In this document: positions 52,271 through 61,464 of the stretch, piece after piece
Layout of the letters: every line of letters begins with the position of its first letter
Position numbering within the stretch: position 1 is the first letter of the stretch
Source: Anoxynatronum buryatiense
Lineage (GTDB): Bacteria > Bacillota > Clostridia > Peptostreptococcales > Tindalliaceae
Assembly: GCF_900182905.1 (NCBI RefSeq)
Contig: NZ_FXUF01000005.1
Coordinates: 221,121-285,120, forward strand
Direction of reading: 5' to 3'
Length of the DNA: 64,000 bases
Program-made: the position numbers and the translations under genes
Notes under the pieces: generated by a model
The model's input: the letters and a program-made list of their open reading frames with translations, nothing else
What the model was told of the DNA's origin: nothing
The model's database searches: none

Positions 52271-53530
52271 CTAAATGCGAATCACATCGCCCACATTTGG
52301 ATCCAACAGCGTTTCATGCATGTGGTGGGTGATGGGCAGCTCAAAGCGATTTTTCTGATGAAAGGGCAGCCATTTTTTCGCCTGAAGCTTTGTCGCCAAA
52401 GCCGCAGCCTGGTAAATGTCAAGATGCACATTGTATCGAATATATCTGGTGCTTGGTGCGTTGCCTTGCAAAGATGTCTCTGTCTGGTTCAACAACCGAT
52501 ATCCAAAGGTGTTTCGGGCCTGATTGCCGGTGAGAAGCACCAGGTCTTTGCCGGTTAATTGTTGAAATATGCACTGGGAAAGGTCATCTTCCATCATGCC
52601 GTGAGCAGAAAGCATCACCGTAGGCGTATCAGGGATTCTGAAGGGCGGGTTGTCATCAAATAAACACAGCGACCCTTCTGCAAGACACCTGTCAAGGTAG
52701 TGGCTTGCCGTTGCTGGATGCTGAGCATCCACGATGCGATTTCTGCGCAGCCACTCCGGATACTGCAGACTTTCCTGCAGCGTTTTTTCAAGGCGTGCAT
52801 CAATGGCAAGGGTATACCGGCGTCGGTGAATCTGACTCAACAACAAGGCCAGCAAATCCATTCCCCGGCCTTGTAATGGAACGGGTAACAAGACCCTTCC
52901 CCCCTGGGCCAGCTTGTCATCAATCAGCTGCATCATCAACCGCAGCTGGTTTTTTTGTTCAAAGGCATCCAGTCCATAAGCGGCATCAATTATGGCCATA
53001 TCATAAGAACGGCAGGCAGGCAGCTGGTAGCGCATCAGCAATGAGTCGCAGGAAAAATCACCGCTGTAAAAAAGCTTCTTCCCGTGAAGGGAATCCTTCA
53101 ACGTGTACCAGACAGAGCCGGGCATATGGCCGTTAGCACCCCATGACACCAAAAAAGAATGGAAACACACCTGGTGTTGATCGCCGGAAATCATTTCCAA
53201 AGAGCGCCAGTGACGATTCATCACTTCCTGGGAAAGAAGGCCGGATTTCAACAGATAGCGCTCTGTTAGCTGAGTCCCATAGAGATCCCCTCGAAATCCC
53301 TGATCAAAAAGACGGGGGAGTGCCCCGGTATGATCCTCGTGGGCATGGGTAATGAAAACACCGGATAAGGCTTTGATTTCATCGGGTGTCAGCAAGGGCC
53401 ACCGCTGATGCCCGGACACCCCGTTCCCTTTCATCACGCCGGCATCCAGCAGCAGGGAATGGGCAGCGGTTTCCACCAGAAAACAGGCGCGGCCATATTC
53501 TTTGACACCACCACAAATTTTAAGCTTCAT
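52271..53530 (-). CDS. Beta-CASP-like metallo-beta-lactamase-fold hydrolase
   Basis: A 419-residue MBL-fold protein. The zinc motif HxHxDH is complete (His62, His64, Asp66, His67 in THAHEDHTGALP), and FYSGDFSCDSLL holds the bridging aspartate. A beta-CASP-like insert follows (IDAAYGLDAFEQKNQLRL), then VMLSAHGMMEDDLSQ and, near the end, NVHLDIYQAAALATK and KWLPFHQK, matching beta-CASP motifs B and C. This family includes RNA- and DNA-processing nucleases such as RNase J and CPSF-like proteins. It has no KH domain and is short. It begins five bases after the permease stop codon, so it is probably transcribed with the iron importer. Confidence 0.8.
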   Translation of the reverse strand: MKLKICGGVKEYGRACFLVETAAHSLLLDAGVMKGNGVSGHQRWPLLTPDEIKALSGVFITHAHEDHTGALPRLFDQGFRGDLYGTQLTERYLLKSGLLSQEVMNRHWRSLEMISGDQHQVCFHSFLVSWGANGHMPGSVWYTLKDSLHGKKLFYSGDFSCDSLLMRYQLPACRSYDMAIIDAAYGLDAFEQKNQLRLMMQLIDDKLAQGGRVLLPVPLQGRGMDLLALLLSQIHRRRYTLAIDARLEKTLQESLQYPEWLRRNRIVDAQHPATASHYLDRCLAEGSLCLFDDNPPFRIPDTPTVMLSAHGMMEDDLSQCIFQQLTGKDLVLLTGNQARNTFGYRLLNQTETSLQGNAPSTRYIRYNVHLDIYQAAALATKLQAKKWLPFHQKNRFELPITHHMHETLLDPNVGDVIRI

Positions 53531-53535
53531 TCACA

Positions 53536-55194
53536 TCACACTTTCCGTTGAATCATCTGTACCAATGTCATCACCAACAGGGTTAACCCCACGGTGAGAA
53601 CCGCCATTGCCATTCCCAGAGATGCGTTGCCCTGCTCAAACTCCCTGAAAATAAAGGTGGCGGTGGTTTGAAGTCCTGGCGGCCGCACCATGAGAGAAGC
53701 AATCAGCTCCCGAACAGAAATGATGAATGTCATGAGCCAACCGGCAACCATGCCCGGTCGAATCAGCGGGAAGAGAATCTGCCGAAACAGGTAAAACGGC
53801 CGTGCACCACTCACCCGGGCTGCCTGAAAGAGGGTTGCATCAATTTGCTCCCGGCTGGATTTCACATACTGCACGGTAAAGGGGAGAAACAGCACTGTGT
53901 AAGTCAGCACCAGCATGGCATTGGTATTGTAAATCGTCAGCGGCATCCAGGGTGAATTCCAGAACAGAATCATTCCAACGATGATGACAATGGAGGGGAC
54001 TGTATTGGAAAGAATGCTTGAAGCATCAATGAAACCCTTCCGAAAACCCCTGGAAGGCACCACCACCAGCGCGATAAACGTGCCGATGACCAGCGAAAGC
54101 GTTGCAGAAATGGCCGACAGTCGAAAGCTGGTTAACATTGCCTCTAAACCGGATGATCCCCATGTCAAGATCGCCTGATAGTGGGAAACTGTCAGATTAT
54201 TCAACTGCAGGCCATAGCCCCGCAGATTCATCAGTGACGTGGCAACAATGGAAAAATAAGGTACACCCACCGAAAGGGTCAGTGCAGAAAAGATGAACAG
54301 CCACGCCGGCCACTGGCGAAAACCGGTTAAATAAACGCGGGCATCCCGGTTTCTGCCGCTGACAATCTGAACCGCATATCGGCTGGATAACACGGTTTGA
54401 ACTGCCCAGATCAACAGACTGGTTCCCAGTAGCAGGGAAGCAATGGCGGCACCTTTGCCAAAATCGATGGGCCAGGAATTGGTATAGCGGTAAATTTCAG
54501 TGGTCAACACGTAATACCCCACCCGTCGGCCCAGTGTGGCGGGGGTGCCAAACTCAGAAATGGTTTTGACAAAGATCAGCAGCGCTCCCATGCTGTAGGG
54601 AGAAGCCAGCAGCGGGAGGATGATACGGCGAAGACGGTATGAAAAACTGCCCCCATGAATGGCGCCGGCATCCTCCAGCGACCCGCTGATTTCTGTCAGG
54701 GCATTTCGCAGCAACAGGTACAGAAAGGGAAACAAATGCAGGCTCATAATGAGTACAATTCCAAAAACAGAAAAAAACAGAGGTTGTAAAAAGTTCAGGG
54801 CAGGAAAAAACTGGTCCAGAAACCCTCTGGGTTGCATAAATAAAATCCAGCCCATGGAACCAATGTAAGGCGGTGTCATAAAGGGAACCAGCAACACGAT
54901 TTCCATCCACCGGTGCTTTCGAAGGGGGGTTTTGACCATGATCATGGCCATGGGAAAGGCCAGCAGCGTCGCTCCCGCCACCACCCACAACCCCAGTTTC
55001 AATGAGTTGAGGTACACCTCCACAAGACCTGGATCAAGGAGTGTTTCCAGCGGAGCTCGCCACCGCCAGATACCATCGGTCTGAAAGCTGCGGAGCAGTA
55101 CCATGAGCAATGGCAGCAGAATCATGGGCAGGAGAATGGTGACCGCTGCGATTTGACCAAAAACCAGCAGGGGATGCAGCTTCATTTTTTTCAT
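53536..55194 (-). CDS. Fused two-domain ABC permease, ferric-ion type
   Basis: A 552-residue permease with about twelve membrane segments in two halves, each with an EAA-type loop: ALTEISGSLEDAGAIHGGS in the first half and ATLFQAARVSGARPFYLFRQ in the second. This FbpB/AfuB/SfuB architecture carries both permease domains in one chain and imports ferric iron or related cargo such as phosphonate or thiamine. CAGGAGTTGACTT precedes the ATG. A substrate-binding lipoprotein and an ATPase are encoded just upstream on the same strand. Confidence 0.93.
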   Translation of the reverse strand: MKKMKLHPLLVFGQIAAVTILLPMILLPLLMVLLRSFQTDGIWRWRAPLETLLDPGLVEVYLNSLKLGLWVVAGATLLAFPMAMIMVKTPLRKHRWMEIVLLVPFMTPPYIGSMGWILFMQPRGFLDQFFPALNFLQPLFFSVFGIVLIMSLHLFPFLYLLLRNALTEISGSLEDAGAIHGGSFSYRLRRIILPLLASPYSMGALLIFVKTISEFGTPATLGRRVGYYVLTTEIYRYTNSWPIDFGKGAAIASLLLGTSLLIWAVQTVLSSRYAVQIVSGRNRDARVYLTGFRQWPAWLFIFSALTLSVGVPYFSIVATSLMNLRGYGLQLNNLTVSHYQAILTWGSSGLEAMLTSFRLSAISATLSLVIGTFIALVVVPSRGFRKGFIDASSILSNTVPSIVIIVGMILFWNSPWMPLTIYNTNAMLVLTYTVLFLPFTVQYVKSSREQIDATLFQAARVSGARPFYLFRQILFPLIRPGMVAGWLMTFIISVRELIASLMVRPPGLQTTATFIFREFEQGNASLGMAMAVLTVGLTLLVMTLVQMIQRKV

Positions 55195-55254
55195 AAGTCA
55201 ACTCCTGTCAACCACAACGATTCAACGGGATCTGTGGTTTCATCAGTTCAATCA

Positions 55255-55283
55255 TCAGGCGGCCCTTTGCCAGAGCCGCCTGA
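55255..55283 (-). terminator. Intercistronic hairpin between binding-protein and permease genes
   Basis: TCAGGCGGC and GCCGCCTGA are perfect complements around an 11-base loop. No T run follows on the minus strand, so it more likely stabilises the upstream mRNA or reduces readthrough than terminates fully. That would give more binding protein than permease. Confidence 0.6.
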
Positions 55284-55323
55284 GATGAATCACATCATGG
55301 ACCAAGCCGGGTACAAGGTGGTT

Positions 55324-56409
55324 TCAGCGCATAATTGACTGGAATTGTTCATTGATGGCCTGCTGATTTTCAGCCATCCAGTTCCAGTCGATATCAAACT
55401 GGGGAATTTCTGCGTATCCAGGACGGTCGGGATGGGCGGGTACGTCTGAGCGCCCGGGAAGAATATACACGTCGGCAACCATTTGCTGCGCTTCGTCAGA
55501 CAACAGATAGTCAATGAACATTTCAGCGGCAATCAGGTTGTTGGAGGAGGCCATAATCATGGCAGGCCGCGGGTTGATCACCGTGCCGCCGGCAGGATAG
55601 TGGATTCCCAGAGGCTCCCCTTTGGCAATGTCGCCGTAAGCCATGTAATCGACACCTGCCAGTACCACACTTTTTGAACCGCTGACCACCGCATCAAGGG
55701 CAGGGCGGTTTGCTCCGGCTACCTGAATCCCGTTATTTTTCAAGGCTTCAAAAAGATCCCAGCCATTGTCGGGATGATGGCTGATGTAACCGGCAATGAA
55801 GTCAAGGGCCGAACCGGATTCACTTGGGTCAGGCATCGACACGACCCCATCAAACAGGGCTTCGGCATAATCATCCCAATCTTCTCCGGGAACGTCCACC
55901 AGCAGCGTGTTATAGGTAACCCCCAGGGCTGAAGCACTGTAACCGAAGAGAAAATATTCGTCGTTCAGTTCGGGAAAAAGCAGATCTGCATTCACAGCAT
56001 CATTGTACTGATGGAGAAGCCCCCGCTCTTTCAGGTCCATACCGGATGGCCAGGAAGCCAGCACCACCACATCCGCCAGCGGATTGGCCATTTCAGCCTC
56101 CAGGCGTCCCATGACGGCACCAGTGGTTCCCTGAAACATTTCCACCTCAATGCCGGTGGCGGCAGTTAAGCCGTTGGCCAATGACTCGGCAAGACCTCCC
56201 GGCCCTGCTGAATAAACCACCAGCGGTTCGCCGGTTGGTTCCCGTACTGCCAGAGGCGCAGGGTCAGAAGGGGCTTCTGCCGATGCCTCGGGCGCAGGCG
56301 TGTCAGTGGCCGGTTCAGTCACCGGGGCCGGGGCAGCGGGTGCACAGGCACCCAAAAACAGGACCATGCAAAGAGTGAGGCAGAGAAGCAAACGTTTGGT
56401 TGTTGTCAT
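55324..56409 (-). CDS. ABC-type periplasmic-binding lipoprotein, ferric-type cargo
   Basis: A 361-residue extracellular solute-binding lipoprotein. The leader ends in LFLGACAP, placing the lipid on Cys26 or close to it. A Pro/Ala/Thr linker precedes the binding domain, which starts LVVYSAGPGGLAESLANG, typical of the FbpA/AfuA group (LVVYSA...). GAVMGRLEAEMANPLADVV and NPRPAMIMASSNN are further family marks. The classical FbpA tyrosine pair is not obvious, so the cargo may be something other than free ferric iron. AAAGGAGC precedes the ATG at 56409. Longer in-frame readings add unrelated sequence. Confidence 0.9.
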   Translation of the reverse strand: MTTTKRLLLCLTLCMVLFLGACAPAAPAPVTEPATDTPAPEASAEAPSDPAPLAVREPTGEPLVVYSAGPGGLAESLANGLTAATGIEVEMFQGTTGAVMGRLEAEMANPLADVVVLASWPSGMDLKERGLLHQYNDAVNADLLFPELNDEYFLFGYSASALGVTYNTLLVDVPGEDWDDYAEALFDGVVSMPDPSESGSALDFIAGYISHHPDNGWDLFEALKNNGIQVAGANRPALDAVVSGSKSVVLAGVDYMAYGDIAKGEPLGIHYPAGGTVINPRPAMIMASSNNLIAAEMFIDYLLSDEAQQMVADVYILPGRSDVPAHPDRPGYAEIPQFDIDWNWMAENQQAINEQFQSIMR

Positions 56410-56461
56410 AAAAATGCTCCTTTCAGTTTGGGGTAACGGGTGGATGGCACAGATGCTTTCT

Positions 56462-57439
56462 TCAGGGGATGCTCTGAACATCACCCGGGGCAAGATACAG
56501 CGTGATGTCATCGCCCACAGCGGGTCTGAACGGCAGGTAAGAAGTCCAGAGACGGTCTTTGAATCGAACGAACACCTCGTAACGATCACCTAAAAAAGCA
56601 ACGTGGCTGACAATGCCGGAAAAGGTGAGGTCATCAGGATGATGCGGCTGCGTGCGCAGCTTTTCAGGCCGCACCATTCCCTTCAGCTGATGCTGATCAT
56701 CTTCCAGCTCATTGCTTTTACCAATAAAATGGGCGACAAATGAATGTTGAGGACGGTTATACAGATCTTCCGGTGCACCACTCTGTAAAATGGCACCCGC
56801 ATTCATGACAAAAATACGGTCGGACATGGACATGGATTCGCTCTGGTCGTGGGTGACATAAATGGCGGTCAGTCCCAGTTCTTTCACGATACTCACCAAC
56901 TCCACCCGCAGTTCATCGCGCAACATGGCATCCAGCGCACTGAGTGGTTCGTCCAGAAGAATCAGCTGCGGCTTCGTCACAATAGCCCGGGCAAAAGAAA
57001 CCCGTTGCTGCTGGCCTCCAGAGAGCTGGCGGGGATAACGGGTCTCGAATCCAGATAACCGGACTTTCTCCAATGCCCAGTACACCTGGTCGTTTAAATG
57101 AGTGGTTTGCCTGCGGGCGCGCAGCCCAAAAGCGATGTTCTCGAAAACGGTCATATGTGGCCAGAGGGCAAAATCCTGAAAGACCATTCCGATATTCCGC
57201 TTTTCTGCCGGTAGTTCATGAGCTGCTTCACTGGAATAAACCACTTGATCGCCAAATTGAATGAATCCGCCGTCAGGCGTTTCCAGCCCGGCCAACAGCC
57301 GAAGCAACGTGGTTTTTCCACAGCCCGAAGGACCAAGGAGTGAAATGAACTCACCGGAATGAATCGCAAAGCTGGAAGGTTTCAGGGCAAGTAATCTGCC
57401 GTCATATGATTTGCAGAGATCTTTTACCAGAAGTTTCAC
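56462..57439 (-). CDS. ABC importer ATPase, ferric/spermidine-type
   Basis: A 325-residue ATPase. Walker [10 protein letters not shown] at residues 36-44, Q loop [11 protein letters not shown], signature LSGGQ at 139-143, Walker B ILLDEP at 160-165, and the H loop in [12 protein letters not shown]. The C-terminal TOBE-like domain runs from about 240. Start at GTG 57439, seven bases after AAAGGAGG; an ATG one base off reads into a stop at once. It is the first gene of the importer operon and is divergent from a LysR-type regulator. Confidence 0.95.
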   Translation of the reverse strand: MKLLVKDLCKSYDGRLLALKPSSFAIHSGEFISLLGPSGCGKTTLLRLLAGLETPDGGFIQFGDQVVYSSEAAHELPAEKRNIGMVFQDFALWPHMTVFENIAFGLRARRQTTHLNDQVYWALEKVRLSGFETRYPRQLSGGQQQRVSFARAIVTKPQLILLDEPLSALDAMLRDELRVELVSIVKELGLTAIYVTHDQSESMSMSDRIFVMNAGAILQSGAPEDLYNRPQHSFVAHFIGKSNELEDDQHQLKGMVRPEKLRTQPHHPDDLTFSGIVSHVAFLGDRYEVFVRFKDRLWTSYLPFRPAVGDDITLYLAPGDVQSIP

Positions 57440-57660
57440 ATGGCCACCTCCTTTGTGGTACCCATTGTAACGGTGAAAAGTTATCTCCATATGAAGTCCA
57501 TGTAAAAAAGACGTTAAATAATAGTAAAGAAACTTATCTATCCCATCAATTTTGTTTATAATGCAGAAGAAAGTTGGCGAGAATGATGAAAGTGTGTTTG
57601 TTCAGCGAAAAGATGAGAATCAGCAGAAAGGATGAGAATCAGCAGAAAGGGAGGAAACCC
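57440..57660 (+). promoter_or_regulatory. Divergent control region with TATAAT and a 19-bp tandem repeat
   Basis: A TATAAT at 57557-57562 points toward the LysR-type gene; no clear -35 is visible. Two exact direct copies of GATGAGAATCAGCAGAAAG lie at 57612-57630 and 57631-57649, immediately before the GGGAGG ribosome site. LysR operators normally overlap such divergent gaps; no single T-N11-A site stands out. Confidence 0.5.
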
Positions 57661-58590
57661 GTGCCGGAGGAAATGACGAGGTCAAAAGAACGGAGTAATG
57701 GTTTGAATTTGGTGAGATTGCGCGTATTAACACTCATTGAAGAAGGGTGCCGTCTGTCGGAAATAGCAGATCATTTGAGTATGACTCAGCCGGCGGTCAG
57801 TTTTCATATGAAAAAGCTGGAGGAAGAAACCGGGCTGGAACTTTATCACCGGGTGCATCAGCGGGTGCTGCTGACAGACGCAGGAAAGGGACTGGCGGTA
57901 TACGCCCAGAAAATGTCGGCACTTTCAGATCAGACCATTCGTTATGTTCAGCAATTCAAAAACCTGTCTCGCGGGCAGCTGACCATTGGCTCCAGTCATG
58001 TGCCTGCCGCATATATCCTGCCGCATCTTATTGGCAGCTTTCGAAACGTTCACCCTGATATCTATTTGCAGCTGAAGGTGAAAACCAGTGCGGTTATTCT
58101 GTCAATGCTCAGGGAAAATCAAGTGGACCTGGCTTTTTTGATGGCTCAAAAAATAGACGATGCTGATCTTGAGGGGATCAGCATTCTTGAAGATGAACTG
58201 ATGTTGATTCTGCCGCCGTCTCATGCGCTGGTCCAAAAACCCGTCATCACTGTCGCCGATCTTCAGAAAGAAACGCTGATTCTTCACGACACTTCTTCCA
58301 CCACTCGAATTCTCTTTGATGAATGGATGAAAGAGCATCACCTTTTGCTACAGGGATCATTGGAGCTGGGATCCGCCGAGGCTCTAAAAGAAGCAGTGGA
58401 GGCAGGTCTGGGAATTTCAGTGCTGTCCAGTTCGGCAGTGAAACGGGAAGTGAAGGCCCGGCGGCTGGTGACACGGCCTTTGCCAAAACCCATTAAAAAA
58501 CACGCTATCTGTCTGGTGTACCTGAAACACATGCCCCGAAGCCCAGCCTTCAACGCCTTTATCGAAATGGTTTGCCGGCAGTCCTTCTAA
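57661..58590 (+). CDS. LysR-family transcriptional regulator
   Basis: A 309-residue LysR regulator. The N-terminal winged helix (about 15-75) reads VLTLIEEGCRLSEIADHLSM, TQPAVSFHMKKLEEETGLEL and YHRVHQRVLLTDAGKGL; the effector domain (about 95-300) begins GQLTIGSSHVPAAYILPHLI. The GTG start at 57661 has AAAGGGAGG before it; a longer reading from 57574 crosses the tandem repeat and is not family-like. It probably regulates the divergent importer operon, the usual LysR layout. CysB/CbbR-type anion sensing is common in the subgroup but cannot be assigned. Confidence 0.93.
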   Translation: MPEEMTRSKERSNGLNLVRLRVLTLIEEGCRLSEIADHLSMTQPAVSFHMKKLEEETGLELYHRVHQRVLLTDAGKGLAVYAQKMSALSDQTIRYVQQFKNLSRGQLTIGSSHVPAAYILPHLIGSFRNVHPDIYLQLKVKTSAVILSMLRENQVDLAFLMAQKIDDADLEGISILEDELMLILPPSHALVQKPVITVADLQKETLILHDTSSTTRILFDEWMKEHHLLLQGSLELGSAEALKEAVEAGLGISVLSSSAVKREVKARRLVTRPLPKPIKKHAICLVYLKHMPRSPAFNAFIEMVCRQSF

Positions 58591-58688
58591 GATCAAACCC
58601 GCTGATCCAGAACAAAACTGCCTGCGACGGGTTTTCAGTGGATAGGTAATAAGGAATAGTGGATAGAAAAGCAAAACCTTAAATAACT

Positions 58689-58697
58689 TTATCCACA
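58689..58697 (+). other. Perfect consensus DnaA box
   Basis: TTATCCACA, the canonical DnaA box, in the 234-bp gap between the LysR-type gene and pyrE. The rest of the gap holds a GATAGAAAAG-type short AT repeat and the pyrE terminator. Confidence 0.5.
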
Positions 58698-58725
58698 GCC
58701 TTTTTGCGCATGCTATTTTCTATAA

Positions 58726-58748
58726 CAAAAAAGCCGCCCAGGGCGGCT
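58726..58748 (-). terminator. Terminator of the pyr operon
   Basis: On the minus strand AGCCGCC-CTG-GGCGGCT is followed by six T. It lies about 77 bases after the pyrE stop codon. Confidence 0.88.
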
Positions 58749-58824
58749 AGAGGTTGAGGACAAAGGACTTTGGCCAGGGCATCAGAAATCAAATCCAGTC
58801 TGATGTGATTAAATGGCACTTTTG

Positions 58825-59451
58825 TTATGTCAGTTGACGGCTTCCCGGTTTCACCGGTTGGCTGTGCCGGCAGAGGGGGCAGGTTTCGGGGTCAAAGGTT
58901 TCGATGGTCAGTTGAAGCAGTGAGGTGACCGGCACCTGCAGCACATGACTGCCGCCGCTGCGGTCCACCAGCACGGCGGCGGCTTCCACAATCCCCCCGG
59001 CTTCCTGCACGCATTCAATGGCTTCCTGCACCGAACCGCCGGTGGTGATCACATCTTCCACCACCAATACCCGTTGTCCTGGTTGGATGGTGAATCCCCG
59101 GCGCAGTTTCATCTTGCCGTCTTCCCGTTCAGTGAAGAGGGCCGGTACCCCCAGCTGACGTCCCATTTCATAGGCCACAATGACGCCGCCCATGGCTGGT
59201 CCCACCACCAGATCACAGGTGCCTGTCAGCTTTGCTTTTAAAGCACCTACCAGGGTTTCAGTGTGCCAGGGATATTTCAGCACCTGGGCGCACTGAACGT
59301 ATTGGCGGCTGTGTTTGCCGGAGGTGAGTCGAAAATGCCCTTCCAGCAATGCCTGAGATTCGATAAAGATGGCTTTAACGGCTTCCTGATTGATTTGTTC
59401 CTGATTCACAGGCTGTTGATTCATAGGCTTCTGATTCATGTGTTCTTTCAT
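58825..59451 (-). CDS. pyrE: Orotate phosphoribosyltransferase
   Basis: A 208-residue enzyme that joins orotate to PRPP to form OMP. The PRPP loop is in VLVVEDVITTGGSVQEAIE, and the FRLTSGKHSRQYVQCA segment with the catalytic Lys is typical of the family. The C-terminus contains a Cys pair (CPLCRH) as in some clostridial homologues. The N-terminus has an extra Asn/Gln-rich repeat (MNQKPMNQQPVNQEQINQEA) before the conserved domain; the ATG at 59451 has GGGAGG eight bases upstream, so the extension is probably real. It follows pyrF with a 46-bp gap. Confidence 0.95.
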   Translation of the reverse strand: MKEHMNQKPMNQQPVNQEQINQEAVKAIFIESQALLEGHFRLTSGKHSRQYVQCAQVLKYPWHTETLVGALKAKLTGTCDLVVGPAMGGVIVAYEMGRQLGVPALFTEREDGKMKLRRGFTIQPGQRVLVVEDVITTGGSVQEAIECVQEAGGIVEAAAVLVDRSGGSHVLQVPVTSLLQLTIETFDPETCPLCRHSQPVKPGSRQLT

Positions 59452-59497
59452 TAATATGCCTCCCTGGTTTCAAAATAGTGAATGGTATCAGGATTGC

Positions 59498-60253
59498 TTA
59501 CCTGGCCATGGTTTGTAAAATGCTTCGGGCCGCATCAGCGGGCTGAGGAGCGGCGGTGATGGGGCGCCCCACCACCAGATAGTCTGCCCCGGCATCAAGG
59601 GCCATTTCAGGTGTCATTACCCGCGCCTGGTCGTTCAGGTCGCTTCCGGCAGGCCGTATTCCCGGGGTGACGATTTTAAAACCGGCGCCACACTGTTTTC
59701 TGATGAGGGCGGCTTCACGGGCAGAAGCCACCACACCGTCCAGCCCGGCTTCCTGAGCCAGCACTGCCCATGCCACCACCTTGTCTTCAATGGTGCCCGT
59801 GAAACCCAGATCAGTTTCAAAGGCTTCCTGATTCATGCTGGTGAGCACAGTGACTCCCAGCACCACCGGCGGCTTCAGCCCCAAACGCGCTGCTTCTTCC
59901 CGGCTGCAAAGCGCTGCCTGCCGCATCATTTCCCGGCCGCCCCCGGCATGCACATTGAACATGCCCACACCCAGTCGGGTGGCAGCCCGTGCCGCCTGGC
60001 CCACGGTATTGGGAATGTCATGAAACTTCAGGTCAAGAAATACCTGTTTTCCCTGATTCAGCAGGCGCTTTACCATGGCGTTGCCTTCATTGTAATACAG
60101 TTCCATCCCCACTTTGTACCAGATGATTTCTTCTCCCAGGGCGCTCACCAGCTGGTTCACCTCCCCGGCTTCTGACTTATCCAAAGCAACAATTAGTTTT
60201 TCCCGGGCACTGTTTTGTTTTGTTGTTAGTTCATTCATGACATTTGATGACAT
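59498..60253 (-). CDS. pyrF: Orotidine 5'-phosphate decarboxylase
   Basis: A 251-residue class I OMP decarboxylase that makes UMP. LIVALDKSEAGEVNQ, then the catalytic VFLDLKFHDIPNTV motif with the Lys and Asp residues, and GADYLVVGRPITAA in the phosphate site are intact. The short N-terminal extension before LIVALD is not family-conserved. AAAGGAGC nine bases before ATG 60253. Its leader contains the second PyrR-type attenuator. Confidence 0.96.
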   Translation of the reverse strand: MSSNVMNELTTKQNSAREKLIVALDKSEAGEVNQLVSALGEEIIWYKVGMELYYNEGNAMVKRLLNQGKQVFLDLKFHDIPNTVGQAARAATRLGVGMFNVHAGGGREMMRQAALCSREEAARLGLKPPVVLGVTVLTSMNQEAFETDLGFTGTIEDKVVAWAVLAQEAGLDGVVASAREAALIRKQCGAGFKIVTPGIRPAGSDLNDQARVMTPEMALDAGADYLVVGRPITAAPQPADAARSILQTMAR

Positions 60254-60296
60254 TGATAAATGCTCCTTTCTGCGCTGCCGCCTTCATTTTCATAAA

Positions 60297-60406
60297 CAAA
60301 ACCCCTTTCACGGGCAGTTGGCATTCCTGCGGCTGAAAGGGGCACGGGCCGGATGATCGCCGGTCACATACCATCGCCTTTCCAGCCTCACAGGACTTGG
60401 TTTAAA
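60297..60406 (-). promoter_or_regulatory. PyrR attenuator between pyrR and pyrF
   Basis: Read on the minus strand, a PyrR-binding loop CCAAGTCCTGTGAGGCTGG (60382-60400), preceded by TTTAAA and followed by AAAGG, matches the classical pyr consensus. Downstream a stem CCCCTTTCA/TGAAAGGGG (60302-60342) is followed by TTTTGTTT, the terminator. PyrR with UMP bound should favour this terminator and reduce pyrF-pyrE. Confidence 0.85.
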
Positions 60407-60434
60407 GGGATGCACGTTGAAGTTCTTTATCGCC

Positions 60435-61124
<690 letters not shown>

Positions 61125-61144
61125 TTTAAAAGATAAACTACCTC

Positions 61145-61173
61145 ATTCTATCAGGGTTCACTTCTGGTGTCAA
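61145..61173 (-). promoter_or_regulatory. Strong promoter of the pyr operon
   Basis: Minus-strand TTGACA (61168-61173), a 17-base spacer and TAGAAT (61145-61150). The predicted transcript starts near 61138 and has a leader of about 158 bases. The spacing and -10 hexamer are the same as those of the his promoter. Confidence 0.88.
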
Positions 61174-61464
61174 GGATGTCCAAGGTTGTCCCCCGCTCCG
61201 CCAGTACTTCCATGACTTGCCTGCATTGGAGTCCTCTCCCGAACAGTTTCTTTGAACCATTCTTTTCAAACTTTCTGCCGGGAAGAATGCAGAAATAATG
61301 CAGAAAGAAAGTCATTAAATGATAAATGATGCAACTTTTTCCTTTGATGCCCCGTCTTAGAGAGTGTCGGGTGAAATACAACACCACCCCAATCATCATC
61401 GCAATTTACATTGATTTCAACACGAAATGTCATCCTTGCGATCATATGGAAAGGAGCTATTCAC

